Made by a program: the position numbers and the translations under genes
Shown: positions 10,999 to 23,049 of the stretch, in pieces
Numbering within the stretch: the first letter of the stretch is position 1
Layout: the number at the start of each line of letters is the position of its first letter
The notes under the pieces: model-generated
Database searches by the model: none
The model's input: only the letters and a program-made list of their open reading frames with translations
What the model was told of the DNA's origin: nothing
DNA from: Chondrosia reniformis
Taxonomy: Eukaryota > Porifera > Demospongiae > Chondrillida > Chondrillidae
Length of the DNA: 64,000 nucleotides
NCBI GenBank assembly: GCA_947172415.1
Contig: OX359195.1
Location: forward strand, 2,847,501 to 2,911,500
Reading direction: 5' to 3'

Positions 10999-13900
10999 TT
11001 AGATTGACTTAATTAAAATGTTGGCTTTTAACTTTTCACAATTTATATTGGATGCTTCTAATGCAGTTAGTAGAGTATTCCAGGATTTAGGGGCTTTCCC
11101 TTCACCATTCTTCCACTTCATAAGAGTTTCAAAACATTTATCCTGTACACTTCCATAGTCTGCATCAATCTGAGAGCGGCCAGCATGGAGAATACCCAAA
11201 TGTGTACCAATCTGTTTCCACATGTTGGCATGCTGGTCAACAATGTATGTTTGTAGTTGAGACTCTTCTGGAACAGTATCTATTTAAAAATGGATGGGAA
11301 GATGAATTAAAAGTTGCTTGAAGGATTCAGCATTTTATAGACACCAACTCATTGACAAGTAAAATTAAATATATCAACTCAGGAAATAATATATACCTAA
11401 ATTAGCAATATTTTCCCGAGTTGTTTGAATCATTCCTTGTTTCATTAAAGCCTCATAGACTGAACGCATCATCGTCTCCTAAGAAGATGGTAAATATATA
11501 ATAATGTTTACAGTGTAAGTTGGAAGATTGAAATACTAGGGTACATTCACTACTGATGGCAATTGCCAGAGTGACCATCTCTTGTATATGGCAGAATCTG
11601 TAGTAACTCTATTAATAACAAATTTATAAATATGCAGTTATGTAGCAAACTCATTAAAGAATGGTACAAATATAAACTGTGACATTAGAGGAAGAGCATT
11701 TTTTCTGGTCAGCAGAATAAACCACGATAATAAGTAACTTGTATGGATAAAGAATCGGTCACTGAAGAAGATCCCCAGGGTCAAAATGTTTGACGAAGAA
11801 GCGAAACAAACTGCTTTTTTAAACGCTCAAAAGTCGAAGGATGTACCATTCCAAAAATAAGTTTGACGCAGTTAAAAGGAATCCTTATTCTATCATTGTA
11901 TGTATATATTACCTCATACTATTATTCTTTGTGCCAATTTAGTTTGCCCCAATATCAAGCCATTTTTATAAAATTATATCTCAGTAACATCAAACTTCAG
12001 TACGTAACAGACGAGATTTAGCTTTAAGTACTTTGAGAAGAGGTCAAGTATATAGACAAAGACATCCAAAATTACCAATGAAGGATAGATATCTCTAAAA
12101 AAATTATCTGAAAAAAGGAAAAATAGTTCTATATCATCCTAAATATACATATGTATAAGACACATGTCCAAAGGTTAGGGTAAACGCACATGATGTCATC
12201 TAGTAACTTATCAAAAAAACATTTTTTACCACTACTACAACCTTTATTGCCAAAGAAAGGTTGAAAAAGGAAATAGAGATTTCATGCATTTACAGTTTAG
12301 TAAATGATACTAAATAAAAAAGTTTTATTTTATAGTTGAAAATAGTGAAATTGCCCAGCTTGAATCCATACATTTATATACCGGCCTCTATACGGACAAA
12401 TATGGTAGCTGTTAAGCAGTTGAAGCAAAGGTAAGAAAAAGTACATAATTTGCAATTGGAAAAGGCCTTATAAACTACATGCATGGTTGTGAGTGTAAAG
12501 AGCATGTGGCCTGCATATCCTCATGTGAAATGTGCACATCAGTATATTTTTGAAAACACAATTAAATCTATTACTTATGGATTGCTTAAGGTTTATACCT
12601 ACAATAAGTATTTATACATTTTGGTTTGGCCATACAGAATAACAACGTTCTTGTGTATACTCTTTTTAATAAAGCTTACCTGACTTAGCTGGTCCCCTTG
12701 GGAACCATTTATGCTTGATGCATATGCTGATGGGGAGAGGTGGGAGTTTTCCAGTGATTCCTTTAAACTCCTCATTTCATCAAAGAAAGCAGAAAGAGCT
12801 TCAAATTGTGAAATAATATTTTCAAATTTTTCCTTCAGCTCTTTTAATGTCTTCAGTTCACCTTCCAAAGTTGATTTAGCTGTAATCAGTGTCTTCAAAT
12901 AAAAATATATTTTTTAAGTAAACCTTAAAATATATACAGTATATAGATCCATGACTTGATGTACATGTGTAAGTACATAAACGAACAGTGTCAAGTTACC
13001 ACTTTTGAAAGTACGTACTCTACATTATTGTGTACAAATATATGTAATAGCAAAACGCAAACCTATATACTGATCATCTTGTTCTGATAAAGAGAATCAC
13101 CACTAATTAGTGAATGAAGAGGGAAACATGAAGGGAACTCCTTTTGCATTTTCCCCTCTTCATGATGTTTGATAATGATCATAACTATGTACTTGTGGTT
13201 GGATTATCACTTAGATTATTCATACCCGAATGTTGTCCTCTTTCTCTTTTAACTCTCCATTAAGATACTTTTCTCGTTTCTGCCATGCTTCCCTTTCTTC
13301 ATCAAATCTTCCCCTAAGCTTTAGCTGCTCACCTTCCAGCTCTTCCTTCCATTTATCTTCAGCTGTATGTAGCTTGGTCTGGAGCTGATCCCGCTCCGAT
13401 TCAAGTTTGGCTTGCTTAATCCAACTATTCCTCTCAGATTCCTTTAGAAGAGAAAGGGTTGACATTATCTCTTAGTGAATATATATGAAGGCATTTTGAC
13501 TATTATAATGAATAATTAAATAACAATCAGATATTGTGTTGAATTTTATGAAAAAGGAATCAATTTTGTTAGTTGACAAATTCCTGTGGATTCAAAGGTC
13601 ACCTTAATTTTACTGTTCACACCATCAAACATGTGCACGTGTTTCCCAACACTTCATGCAAACTTAATGGGATTCAGGTGTCTGAAACTTACAGAAACAT
13701 TCTTAATTTCGTTTTCCTTCTCTTTGAAAAGAGCCTCCAATGCAGCCACTTTTTTCTATAAAATAAACACAAAAGGGCTTTGGGTATACAAGAAATCACA
13801 ATATTTAATTCTGGTAAGCAAGTTAATCATATAAGCTAGGATCAAGGCCCAAGGGTATTATACATTGACCATCCAGAAGCTATCCTGTAACTAGAAAGAT

Positions 13901-16900
13901 GCCAGGATTTAACGTTTATGTAGCATATCCCATTGAAAAAGTACCTTGGTCATAACACCCAAAATGATACAAGACATATCATCCACTTGATTCCTTTGAT
14001 CTTCTGCCCTATCTGGGCTTCAAGTACACAAGTATACTTTAAGCACACTAACTTACGATCAATTCCAGACATGATTCTTCCTTTTTATGTAGAGTCTGCT
14101 TTAATTCTCTTTTTTCCAGTTTTAGGTCCTCAATGGTACCCTTTGCAAGTTCAGTATGCTGAGTGTCTGCCTATAGAAATTATACTTTGTTGCTTTGACA
14201 TATGTTCATACGTTTTTATTTACATAAACATATTTAGAGTGTCCAGTGGCAACTGGTCCCTATAAGGTCCATGTTTGTGAATTTTAATTGCTTTCTATAA
14301 CAGTATAGGTAAGGAAGGATATCTACAAGTTATATAGTCAATTGAAAATAAAGTTTACACATCAGCAAAACATATACAGTGTAACCCGGATGGTCCGCCA
14401 CAATTCATCCAAGCACTTTTTGGTGGAATATTGAGTTTGGCAGATTAACCAAAATTAAATAATATTTATAGCCAGCTAAATAAAACGATAAATGATATTT
14501 GCTCCTGCGGTGCCGTCGAATTCTTCCTCTTATAGTAACATATCATTTTTTCTGGTTTGGCAGATTAACCAAAATTAAATAATATTTATAGCCAGTTCTG
14601 GAATGATTAGAGGCCATCTCTAAGATTTACTTCGTATGATTAAAATCTTGACGAAAGCGGTGGATTACAAAGGTGGATAACACCTTTAAGTGTGCAATTG
14701 AGGCAAGAAAAATATATGGCAGATGGCAGATTCCGCAGTTGGCAGATTACATAGATACTTCTAGTATGCAAATGAATTTGTTCTATACAAATTCAGGTGC
14801 ATGGATTAGGCAGTTTGGCGTATTAAGTGGGGAAGGATCATCCGGGTTACACTGGAAAATGTCTTACATTATTGATGAACTACAAATTATAGATCGCCAA
14901 TGGCTATACACCTGTAGTCAGGACCATCTAACAGGAAACCTTATAGATTTTAGAGATGTTAATGGACTACATTTTGGATCACGTCGATCAACCAAACGCA
15001 CTTACGTATATATATATTAGCCTCTTCAGCTTAAAGCAAGTACATTTCAACCACATATATACATAAACACAGCATCACGGCTGCATGGCTACTACAATAT
15101 ATTGTAGGATCTCATAATAGCACTATCAATACCTCTCTCAATTGCTTTTCTTCCTCTTCATATTTCAGCTGTTCTTGTACACTTTCTAATTTTTCCTTCA
15201 GAGCGTCATTTTTCTCTTTGAGATCAGAGTTGGTATCCTCTAACTCTTTAATAATATTCTACATTGTTGATACAATACTGTACGTATATACGAGCCACTT
15301 GGTAATTGGCTTTAAAAGGATTCCATATTTACTGAAGCCACAGTGACTGATTTTATGTATGTACATACTGTAGATACGTAGCTTTACTTGGTATATACTT
15401 TATAGTAGAAGTAGTACATAGGAAAGTGGTGTAATAAATTACTCATGTGTAGTATTAAACAAAACTACTAAAGAGTATGTATGTACATGCAGCTTACCTT
15501 TGAAGCATGTAGTTCCCCCTCAGCTGCTCTAAGTTGCAGCAGTAATTGTTCTTTCTCACTATTTAGTAGAAGTCTTTCTCGTTCTCGTTCTTCTGTTATC
15601 TCAGATATTTGTCTCTAGTAAATTAAAGAGTATTTTAACATTTCATTTAGTAATTCCTATTTATTATTGAAATCAAAATTTATTGTACATTGTACATGGA
15701 CAGGTAGTCATTTCTTTTAAATTATTCCATTCCAATTACTATGAATCCTCATTTATTTAATAAGTTATGTACTAATATTATTGAATGGTCTTTTACTCAT
15801 TGTATAATATTTTTCAACTAAAAAAGTAAGTTCCAAAATTAATGTACGTATTATACTCAGTCTCTGTAAAAAAGTTATGGAAAAATTATCATGGAAAAAT
15901 TAAACAAAACTTTCTTCTAACTGCTACTTACAATACTTACCTTTTTGTGAAACTACTAGTTTATTGAAGTACAAATACACTGCTACTATAGTAGCATTGA
16001 TGGAATATAACAGCAGGAAAATGTGTAGAGGCAGCATGAATCATCACACTTATTAGCAACAATAAACATGTACACATTCAGTCTGGACAACTGACCCAAA
16101 AAGTACTGTATTTACATATGTGCACTACATACGTACTCTAAATAGTACAGTTGTGTGTACAGTGACATTGCAAATGGTAATCATAGAAGGTTATCGCCGC
16201 ATGCATACATGGTGACGTCATTCTAGTGGGAATGTTTGTTCAAATGGTAGTTGCAAGTTCTGCATATGAAGTGTATGATAAAACAAGGACTAACCTCCAC
16301 TGGATTATCCTTTAGTTCAGGATCAGAGAGCATCTCTTCTATAACGGTTAAGATTTCTTGGAGTGTACAGCGATTAATAAATGCATCATCCAGCCCCTTT
16401 CTGATGACACCATCAAGCTGCTTCCAGACCCCTTCCAGCTCAAGAAGGTACGCCCTTCTCATCTCTAACTGACTGTTTGGTCTCTCTTTTTCCGAAACAT
16501 TAGAAGAATCCCTTGGCTCAGGAGCCCTACCACAAGCACACTCAAGCAGCAGACAACAGAGAGAAAACACATCTGACTGCTTTGTCAGCTTGTCTACTAG
16601 GAGATACACTTGGTGTAGGGTTTCCTTTACTCCCTCTGGTGGCTCTCTTGCAATCACTTCTGGTGGCTGATAAGTGAGCAGGGACTCACAGGTGGAACAT
16701 TCCCTGGCATGGTACGTCTCATTTGCTAAGGAGGCTTGGTTGTGAGTAATACGTACAATGCCATATTCAGATACCTTGCCAACAAAGCGATCATTTTCTT
16801 TAGCTAGGAGGACATTTGAGGGCTTCAGATTGCCATGAACAACTCCCTTGCTATGGAGATAAATCATACCTTGGACTACATCTTGGGCTAAGAGGAGTCG

Positions 16901-17230
16901 CTGTAGATCGCTCTGACAGGCAAGCATTAGACTGTGAAATCTTCCGCTACCGTAAAATTGGCTGATGGATGCATGCTTGGAGAATGAAGACAGGTTGTCA
17001 ATGTATACATTCATCACAACGCATTCTTGCAATGGACGGGACACGTCAATGTTAAGAACTTGTGCAACATTAGGATGTTGGGCTGAAAGCATCGTGAAAT
17101 TGTCGAGATCGTTTTCGTTAAAGGGCTCAGTAGTAAAATTTATTCGCTTCATGACACAAATCCTGTCGTTGTATGTACCTTTAAAGGTATAACCAAAGAG
17201 ATCAAGTTTGCCGTGGTCATCAAGAGACAT
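10999..17230 (-). CDS. Predicted pseudokinase - coiled coil - Death domain protein
   Basis: Nine exons join in phase: 17230-16295, 15614-15498, 15258-15133, 14170-14057, 13755-13693, 13468-13226, 12892-12680, 11478-11397 and 11279-10999, giving about 725 residues. Residues 1-312 form a protein kinase fold: Lys28 in VMK, HGNLKPSN at 132-139, SEYG at 154-157, PPE at 189-191 and SDVFS at 219-223. The catalytic Asp of HRD is Asn134 and the DFG Asp is Glu155, and the Gly loop is degenerate, so catalysis is unlikely. Exons 2-7 are long charged coiled coil (ERERERLLLNSEKEQLLLQL and similar). The last exon is a Death domain with WKQIGTHLG, KCFETLMKWKNGEGK and SWNTLLTALEASN. The kinase-coil-Death order resembles RIP-kinase-like adaptors; orthology is not claimed. 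A regulatory or scaffold role in Death-domain signalling is inferred. The start is the first Met before the kinase fold. Confidence 0.8.
11740..11870 (+). mobile_element. 3'-end relic of a Penelope-like element in an intron
   Basis: The stretch gtcactgaagaagatcccca, followed by gggtc, then acgctcaaaagtcgaaggat, parallels the 3' end of the intact canonical PLE at 56485-56584 almost base for base, with substitutions. No coding sequence remains. It lies in the intron between the last coiled-coil exons of the pseudokinase gene. Confidence 0.7.
14377..14857. mobile_element. TIR element with AGTGTAACCCGGAT termini
   Basis: The left end cagtgtaacccggatggtcc is matched by the reverse complement of ggatcatccgggttacactg at the right end. 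The interior carries a direct duplication of a segment of about 45 bp ending in taatatttatagccag, near 14433 and 14556. There is no transposase frame, so this is a MITE-like non-autonomous DNA element in an intron of the pseudokinase gene. The 115-codon plus-strand frame across its right end is not a gene. Confidence 0.7.
15640..16290. other. First intron of the pseudokinase gene, nothing recognised
   Basis: AT-rich intron between the kinase exon and the first coiled-coil exon. No repeat family or coding relic was recognised in it. Confidence 0.5.
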
Positions 17231-17647
17231 CGTAACGAATATTTTCAGATAACTCTTTTCAATAAACTACAATAATGAATGAATAGTGTGGTAATGATAA
17301 CAGAAAAGACTTTTATAAGGACTTATTTATGGTTAGTAGATTTCTACTCACTTACAGATCGAAATCTTAAGGCGTCGGGCACTCCCACATATTGGGGGAA
17401 ACCCCTTTATCTTTTCCCTGCCTGCACTGTTGATTCGAAGTGAAAAGCAGTTCTCGTTTTTCTTCATTATTTGGCCATACAGTGCACGTGATTACTATCA
17501 TTATATATTCTACTGTTAGCACAGATGATCAATTAACAGTCATGATCAGAACATTATCATTACAATTAATGCGCTGTAACAACGCATACAGATTAAGAAT
17601 AAATGCAAAAATTGTAATCATGAAGTGACTATATGAGACATGCAACA

Positions 17648-18489
17648 TCAATGTATTGCTTTCAAAAAGTTGAAATCCTCTTTCAACCTTTCAAGAATAT
17701 CTTCATGTATTGCATAGTCATTAGATGTTTTATGAAGCACCTTACAGAACAATTCAAACGTCTCTATTGTACCAGTTGTCAGCAAGTGCATTAGAAAGAT
17801 CTTGTTAGCCTCTTCCCTACTCTTAGCATTCCCAATCTCATCATACACCTTTAGAGTGATCAATGCCTTTCCATCAACTCCTTGTAAAAGGTGATCAACT
17901 ATATTATTGACAGAGAGTGCTTTCAACATATAAACCCAGTGCTTAGTCTGCAGTGTCTGACTCCAATTGTCCTTAATATCATCTAAAATTTGTAGAAAGA
18001 AACAAATTAATATAGCACACCTGTTAAAGGGTATAAAATATTAAGTTTTTATTCGCAAAATTGATGACACTTGCAGTGGAAAAAGCAAAATAGTGAAAAT
18101 ATTTACAAAATATTTTTGAGTAGTCAAACTGTCACATGTTACTGTTTTCAAAGAATTATAAATAGATAGTCATGTGACCCAAAGGTGTCATCCACATGAC
18201 ATCCGCAATTACCTACAGAATAACATGGGATTAGTCCTAAGGCCACAAAAATAATTATCACTTTGGCGTCACACATTAGACTGGTTTTGTGTATACGTAC
18301 TGTATATGCGTAGCACTCACTTTCACACCCTCTTAGGTCAGAGGTGTCATGCTCTCTTTGGCCAGAGCTGTCACACCTTTTTGGGTCAGAAGTATTTGGG
18401 TAACCAGAGGACAACCCTTTTGATGTGGTATGATCTTGGACGGCTTGGGAATGTTCTCTATCATAATTAACTGCTCTGGCCACACACAA
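17648..18489 (-). CDS. CARD-containing protein, 3' exons
   Basis: The last exon is 17982-17648, ending at TGA in 17648-17650. It encodes a six-helix CARD-like fold: NWSQTLQTKHWVYMLKALSV, NNIVDHLLQ, ALITLKVYDEIGNAKSREEA, KIFLMHLLTTGTIETFELFC and a C-terminal helix. The preceding exon 18489-18321 is polar and encodes QAVQDHTTSKGLSSGYPNTS plus two degenerate SDPKRCDSSGQREH / SDLRGCE-type repeats. Its phase-1 donor joins the CARD exon in frame. CARDs act by homotypic CARD-CARD contacts in apoptotic and innate-immune complexes. The stop lies about 420 bp upstream of the pseudokinase-Death gene on the same strand. Exons further 5' were not identified, so the N-terminal architecture is unknown. Confidence 0.6.
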
Positions 18490-18589
18490 CTATTATTGGG
18501 GGAACACAAAAATAGATAATTATGCATTAACCAAATAATTCTATAACAGTCAATATGATACATACCTAAGTTCATACGAAACAAATCCG

Positions 18590-19740
18590 ATAATTCTAAT
18601 TGTATTGTATCCTATCTAAGTTTAGAAGTATTCACATCAAATTTCAAATGATATATACTGGATATAAAATTTTTCCTACCTGAATTATACTTATTTGTAA
18701 TAGTTAAAGCCCATGCAGAGGTAAGGACTAAATATTTGAAAAACAAGGCAGAGCAGAGGCTGATTAATATTATATTTTGCCGGAAGGCAATGCACTATCA
18801 CTAGTATTGGGCGGTATTCAAAAGTACAGTTATAATGATGTGAGTGAAATATTATGATTATGGCATTTATCTTCATATTAAAACAAGCAAAGTATCAAAG
18901 TATCGGCATACAGGTTTCTGATCTTCTTCAGTGATTACTACACCTTTGAAATCAGCCAAAATAATTCAATGCTATGCTTACTGCTCAAGGTTTCTTCACG
19001 AGTTTTGTATCTACACTATAGTGCTACCAACTTCATTCATCATTCTGACACGAGGTTGGTGCTTGTGCGAATGCACTAAATAATTCTGGAACCACGTGCA
19101 AACCTGATTACAACAAGTTGGCTGAAGTCATTAGCACTAGTCTAGTGTGGATACACGACTCGTGAAGAAACCACCAGTTATTTCATGCCTTTGGACCCTC
19201 ATTTGCTCGATTTTATCACTTAACCAGTTCTACGGTATAACAACAACTACAGTGATATCGATTATCATTATCAGTACACACTGCCTCACCAGTATACTGC
19301 CCAACACTAGCTATATCCCATTGCCACAGCATTCCAGCAGCCTGGAATCAAAATGGCTAAATAGGCAAAGGAATTTGTAAAATTTGCTTCATACAGGGAC
19401 TACAGAAATTGCTAAAAATTATTTGATAACAGATTCTTAGCAAACACAGTGATAAAAATATACATAAATAGTAAGGCTGTTATTGTTTATTTGATCATGA
19501 TCTGTTAACCTCTGCATCTATTCACTGCCATTATTGTTATGATGTAATCATAATCATAATCATAGTAACACTTCAAATTGTAAGTAAACTATTACATGTG
19601 TGGTATAAGGGGCAAACATCTTTTACTCACTACACTCCCAAACATTCAATCTCACATTGGCTGGATCCCCTTCAAATGCTTACCTAACAAAGGAATTGGA
19701 ATCTACTCTTTCCATTTAAAGGGAGGTGTGCATGTAAAAC
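18590..19740. other. Spacer, no gene seen
   Basis: No supported exon or repeat was found between the CARD exons and the Kelch gene. Confidence 0.45.
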
Positions 19741-19750
19741 ATTTAGCATT

Positions 19751-20641
19751 TTAATCTATTAGTTTACTAACTTCAACTGCTATGCTGTACTGTACAACAG
19801 TTTTGAGATAATCTTGCAACCCCTTTCTTTCTCCTCCAAAGGTAATAAATGAATTCTCATTCAGTGAGGCCATTGTAGTGTAGTAAACAGATAAATGTTC
19901 TCCAATTGATATCCACTTCTTCTTCTCATATGTGAGAATACCCTTTATACCTGCTATGACTGGTTGTACACTGTGCTGTAGCAACGAAGCAGCAGGTGGT
20001 GCTTTTTCAATCTGCTGCCAAGAAGATTCTTCTTTGCCAGTGAGAGAAGCTATACAATTCTTCTTCTCCATTCTGCAGATAAAACTATTCCAGTGATAAA
20101 TGTAGATGTATTCACCACACAATGCCATAATGTGCTGTGCTAATGGTCGAGGCAACTTAAGATTGGCTTTAATCCATTGCCTTGTGTTAACATTCATGAC
20201 TTCAATGGTGTCTACTGCTCTGCCATCTGCTATTCCTCCAGATACTAATATGTAATCTTCAACAAGGAGAACACCCGGTTTAGATCGAGCAGTGTGCATT
20301 GCAGGATACAATTCTTGCCATGACACGCCTGTCCATGTCATCAATTTACTGGTAGACTTCTCAGGACACACTTCACCTCCTATTAAAGTTAGCTTATCTT
20401 CTAGGATAGCTGCTCCACTGTAATAGTGAATTAGGGGAGGTAATTGTGACCATGTCTTACTAGAGACATTGTAAACTTGTACAATTTTCTGAGAGTCATA
20501 TTCTTTACACACTCCCCCAAATAAATATATTTTGCCATTGTGGGAAAGCTGTTTAGCAAGATACGTTCCAATGGGCATTTCTGGTAATTGAGTGAGCTTG
20601 AGAAAATGGCCTTCAGATGCTAGCAGATCGCTACGAAATAT
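19751..20641 (-). CDS. Kelch-repeat beta-propeller protein
   Basis: A single long exon (20641-19751) encodes about 295 residues with successive Kelch blades: GKIYLFGGVCKEYDSQKIVQ with VYNVSSKTWSQLPPL, EDKLTLIGGEVC, DYILVSGGIADGRAVDTIEV with MNVNTRQWI, and a final NSFITFGG blade. The paired Gly-Gly and spaced Tyr/Trp of the Kelch motif are clear. An AG acceptor precedes the exon. A possible mini first exon at 23044-23036 (ATG AGC AAA then GTAAGT) would join in phase to give MSKIFRSDLLASEG. No BTB, BACK or TRAF domain was found upstream, so this could be a free propeller or the 3' end of a larger protein. Kelch propellers bind partner proteins; the substrate is unknown. The first 2.4-kb intron contains a MITE, a SAP exon on the other strand and a LINE relic. 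Confidence 0.75.
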   Translation of the reverse strand: MFRSDLLASEGHFLKLTQLPEMPIGTYLAKQLSHNGKIYLFGGVCKEYDSQKIVQVYNVSSKTWSQLPPLIHYYSGAAILEDKLTLIGGEVCPEKSTSKLMTWTGVSWQELYPAMHTARSKPGVLLVEDYILVSGGIADGRAVDTIEVMNVNTRQWIKANLKLPRPLAQHIMALCGEYIYIYHWNSFICRMEKKNCIASLTGKEESSWQQIEKAPPAASLLQHSVQPVIAGIKGILTYEKKKWISIGEHLSVYYTTMASLNENSFITFGGERKGLQDYLKTVVQYSIAVEVSKLID

Positions 20642-20927
20642 CTAATTACATACAAGAGGGAAAAGAAATTTTCATACATAAATGAATTGAAAAAAGACAC
20701 AGCTTTTTCAATTGGTTGAATTAAAGATTGCATTGGTTAGGGATGCATCAATTGCTACAGACCTTGTGAAAGGGTGCAATTTAGGTCATGTGATGGATAT
20801 TATGTATTTGGTATCATTTAATAGATCTAGAGTACTGGTAGTGTTCGGAAGAGAATCAGGACAAGTTTAAAGATGTAAGGAATAAGGTCAGTTGTAGAAT
20901 GAGCACAGCCAAGACAGCTTATTATAT

Positions 20928-21466
20928 AATGTATGGCGCCAAATTTTCGAGGAGCATAATTTTCGCAATTTTCGCAGATAAGTTTTCAAGTGCAAAAATT
21001 TGCACTCACGAAATTTTGGTGGTATTTGCAGTTTGTGACTTCTTTCGTCTCAGAAAAATATGCAGCATAGAGACATTATCTTCTTCAGAACACGGCCGAC
21101 CGTCACTCCTGACTACACGACTACTACAGCAAACAGATCCTAATGATTTCCTGGCTCTCTTTTGCAACAGATTTCCTTCACAGAGCAGCTTCCCAGACGT
21201 CTTTGTACACATAATAGCCGCGTACCATTGCCTCCATGCTGAAGCTTTTGCTTGTGATTTCTAGACTACATGTTGAAGCACAATTCACTCCTTCAAAATC
21301 CTTCAATGTTGGAATAACACCTCAATATTGCACTAATAATACAACTACTGTTATCAATAAACACTTCAAAAGGTCATGAGGCTCCAAATTATTTCAAGGA
21401 AAACTTAGGGAAGGCTAATCTGTGAAAATTTGCTCCTCAAAAATTTGGCGCCATACGGTAGCATTC
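20928..21466. mobile_element. TIR element (MITE) with TATGGCGCCAAATTTT termini
   Basis: The left end tatggcgccaaattttcgag and the reverse complement of the right end (tatggcgccaaatttttgag) match, followed by an imperfect continuation of the inverted repeat (gagca-aattttc). The interior has no transposase. TA at each end is consistent with a TA target duplication. The 121-codon frame inside is by-product sequence. Confidence 0.75.
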
Positions 21467-21755
21467 TATGCGGGAAAACTTCCAATAATCCAGCTAGACA
21501 ATATAATATAAAATCCAGTAGATTTATGCTCATTCAATGAACTTCTTCAGGAACAAATGAGCAAAAACTACTGGTACTTATAATATATTGTCCAGACTAT
21601 ATACTGAATAGAGGATATGTGTCAACTCTGCCCACTCTGTTGTTTCAAAGGTTGACAGTGAATAAAGTTGAGAACGTAATATGTTAATTATTGCAAAATG
21701 AATTAATGTTGCGGCCAATTCTGCATCGTCTGAAGATACTAATCTGTCTCTTTAG

Positions 21756-21876
21756 ACAGTCAAACGATTGAAGACGTTTCTCAGAGAAAAGGTGCTTCCA
21801 CTGAGTGGACCAAAGGACAAATTAGTGAAGAGAATCATCAATTTTTTTGAATGCAAAGCACTACAGGAAAAGATAG
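21756..21876 (+). CDS. Isolated SAP-domain exon on the plus strand
   Basis: A tttag acceptor and a GTATTG donor bound a 121-base open exon. It encodes VKRLKTFLREKVLPLSGPKD followed by KLVKRIINFFECKALQEKIG. This matches the SAP helix-extended-helix motif (L..FL..K.LPLSG.K..L..RI). SAP motifs bind DNA and occur in chromatin proteins and in some transposon proteins. It is the only recognisable plus-strand host-like exon in the area and no partner exon was found, so it may be a transposon-carried or relic exon. The similar text in flanking DNA (cagatccagtagatttatg-type segments on both sides, near 21510 and 22015) suggests it sits within a repeat. Confidence 0.45.
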
Positions 21877-22259
21877 GTATTGTCCTGTTTCAAAATTTCA
21901 ATGCTGCATCACCTCTATCTTGTGGGTATGGGTAGCTTTACAAAGAACTACCACACGGGAGGACATTTGTGTCAGTGCGGACACATATTCGATTTGGAAA
22001 CTGCTTCTTCAGGATCCAGTAGATTTATGTTCATTCCATGAAATGAATTCAACTTCTTTGCTGACTTTTAAGCAACCCGGTGCAGATTGGCAAACTAACT
22101 AATACGCAAATGAGAAAAATATACTGGGTCTTATGATATATTGTCCAGACTATATACTGAATTAAGATGACTGACCCAGCCATTGCTCTCTACAATATAT
22201 AGACCTCAGAATATAATCCAGTTACACTTGGTGCAAGAACGGCAGGGTTATTTAGATAG

Positions 22260-22700
22260 GGTTGTAAACTGGGTTCATTAACTAATTCTGGTATTCCTAA
22301 CTTTCCCCTCCATTTAATAATCATTAGCTACATTATCAATGAATCCATTTGAATGATGAGAAACTACTAAAGCAGCACAGTATTAAATAACTTGGAATGG
22401 ATACTGACAGAGAGCCTACTCAGAGAAACCATTTACTGCAATTGTATGGCAAAGCTGGCTATGATTAGGAAGAAGGGGCATACTTCCCTATAAATGTTAG
22501 AAAACTTACGCATCAGGTATTTGTGTGTAGGACTATAGTGGATAGAATTAAGAGAATTCAGAATTATGCCCTTTGCCTCGTGCTCAGAAAGTCTACTTTG
22601 ACCAGTAGTGTGTTGGCAAACTGTTTCTAACTATACATATTATCAGGTACTGTAAAAGGTTTCATTATTTTGACCAGTTAACATTAATGAAGTTGGACAC
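22260..22700 (+). mobile_element. LINE reverse-transcriptase 3'-end relic
   Basis: Plus-strand fragments in shifting frames read KQHSIK-stop-LGMDTD, LLQLYGKAGYD and VDRIKRIQNYALCLVLRKST. The last resembles the conserved R.Q..QN.A.R.I segment near the C-terminus of CR1/jockey-type LINE reverse transcriptases. Stops and frame changes show that it is dead. Confidence 0.55.
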
Positions 22701-23049
22701 TCAAGTAATTTAATCAAGACTATTATCTGTAAAAGATAAGATTTCCCAAACATACTATACCCATACATTCATCCGTTTTTACACAAGTCGCATACTCACG
22801 TCTCCTGCATGGGGAGCACAATGAGCTATAATGGATGAAACTGAGGCTTACTTAACTGAGTGAGGAATTAGTTTTGATTTTTCCACAGACATAAAGTTTG
22901 TTTTCTATTGCATAGCTATCTTTTCATCACAAAAGGGGAATGATGTCTCGATTTTTAAAAAATTCTATATCAGCTTCATGCCAAGCAAAACATTAGTAGA
23001 GCTCGGGTCACAGAGATCAATTAAAACCAACTTACTTTGCTCATAGCTC

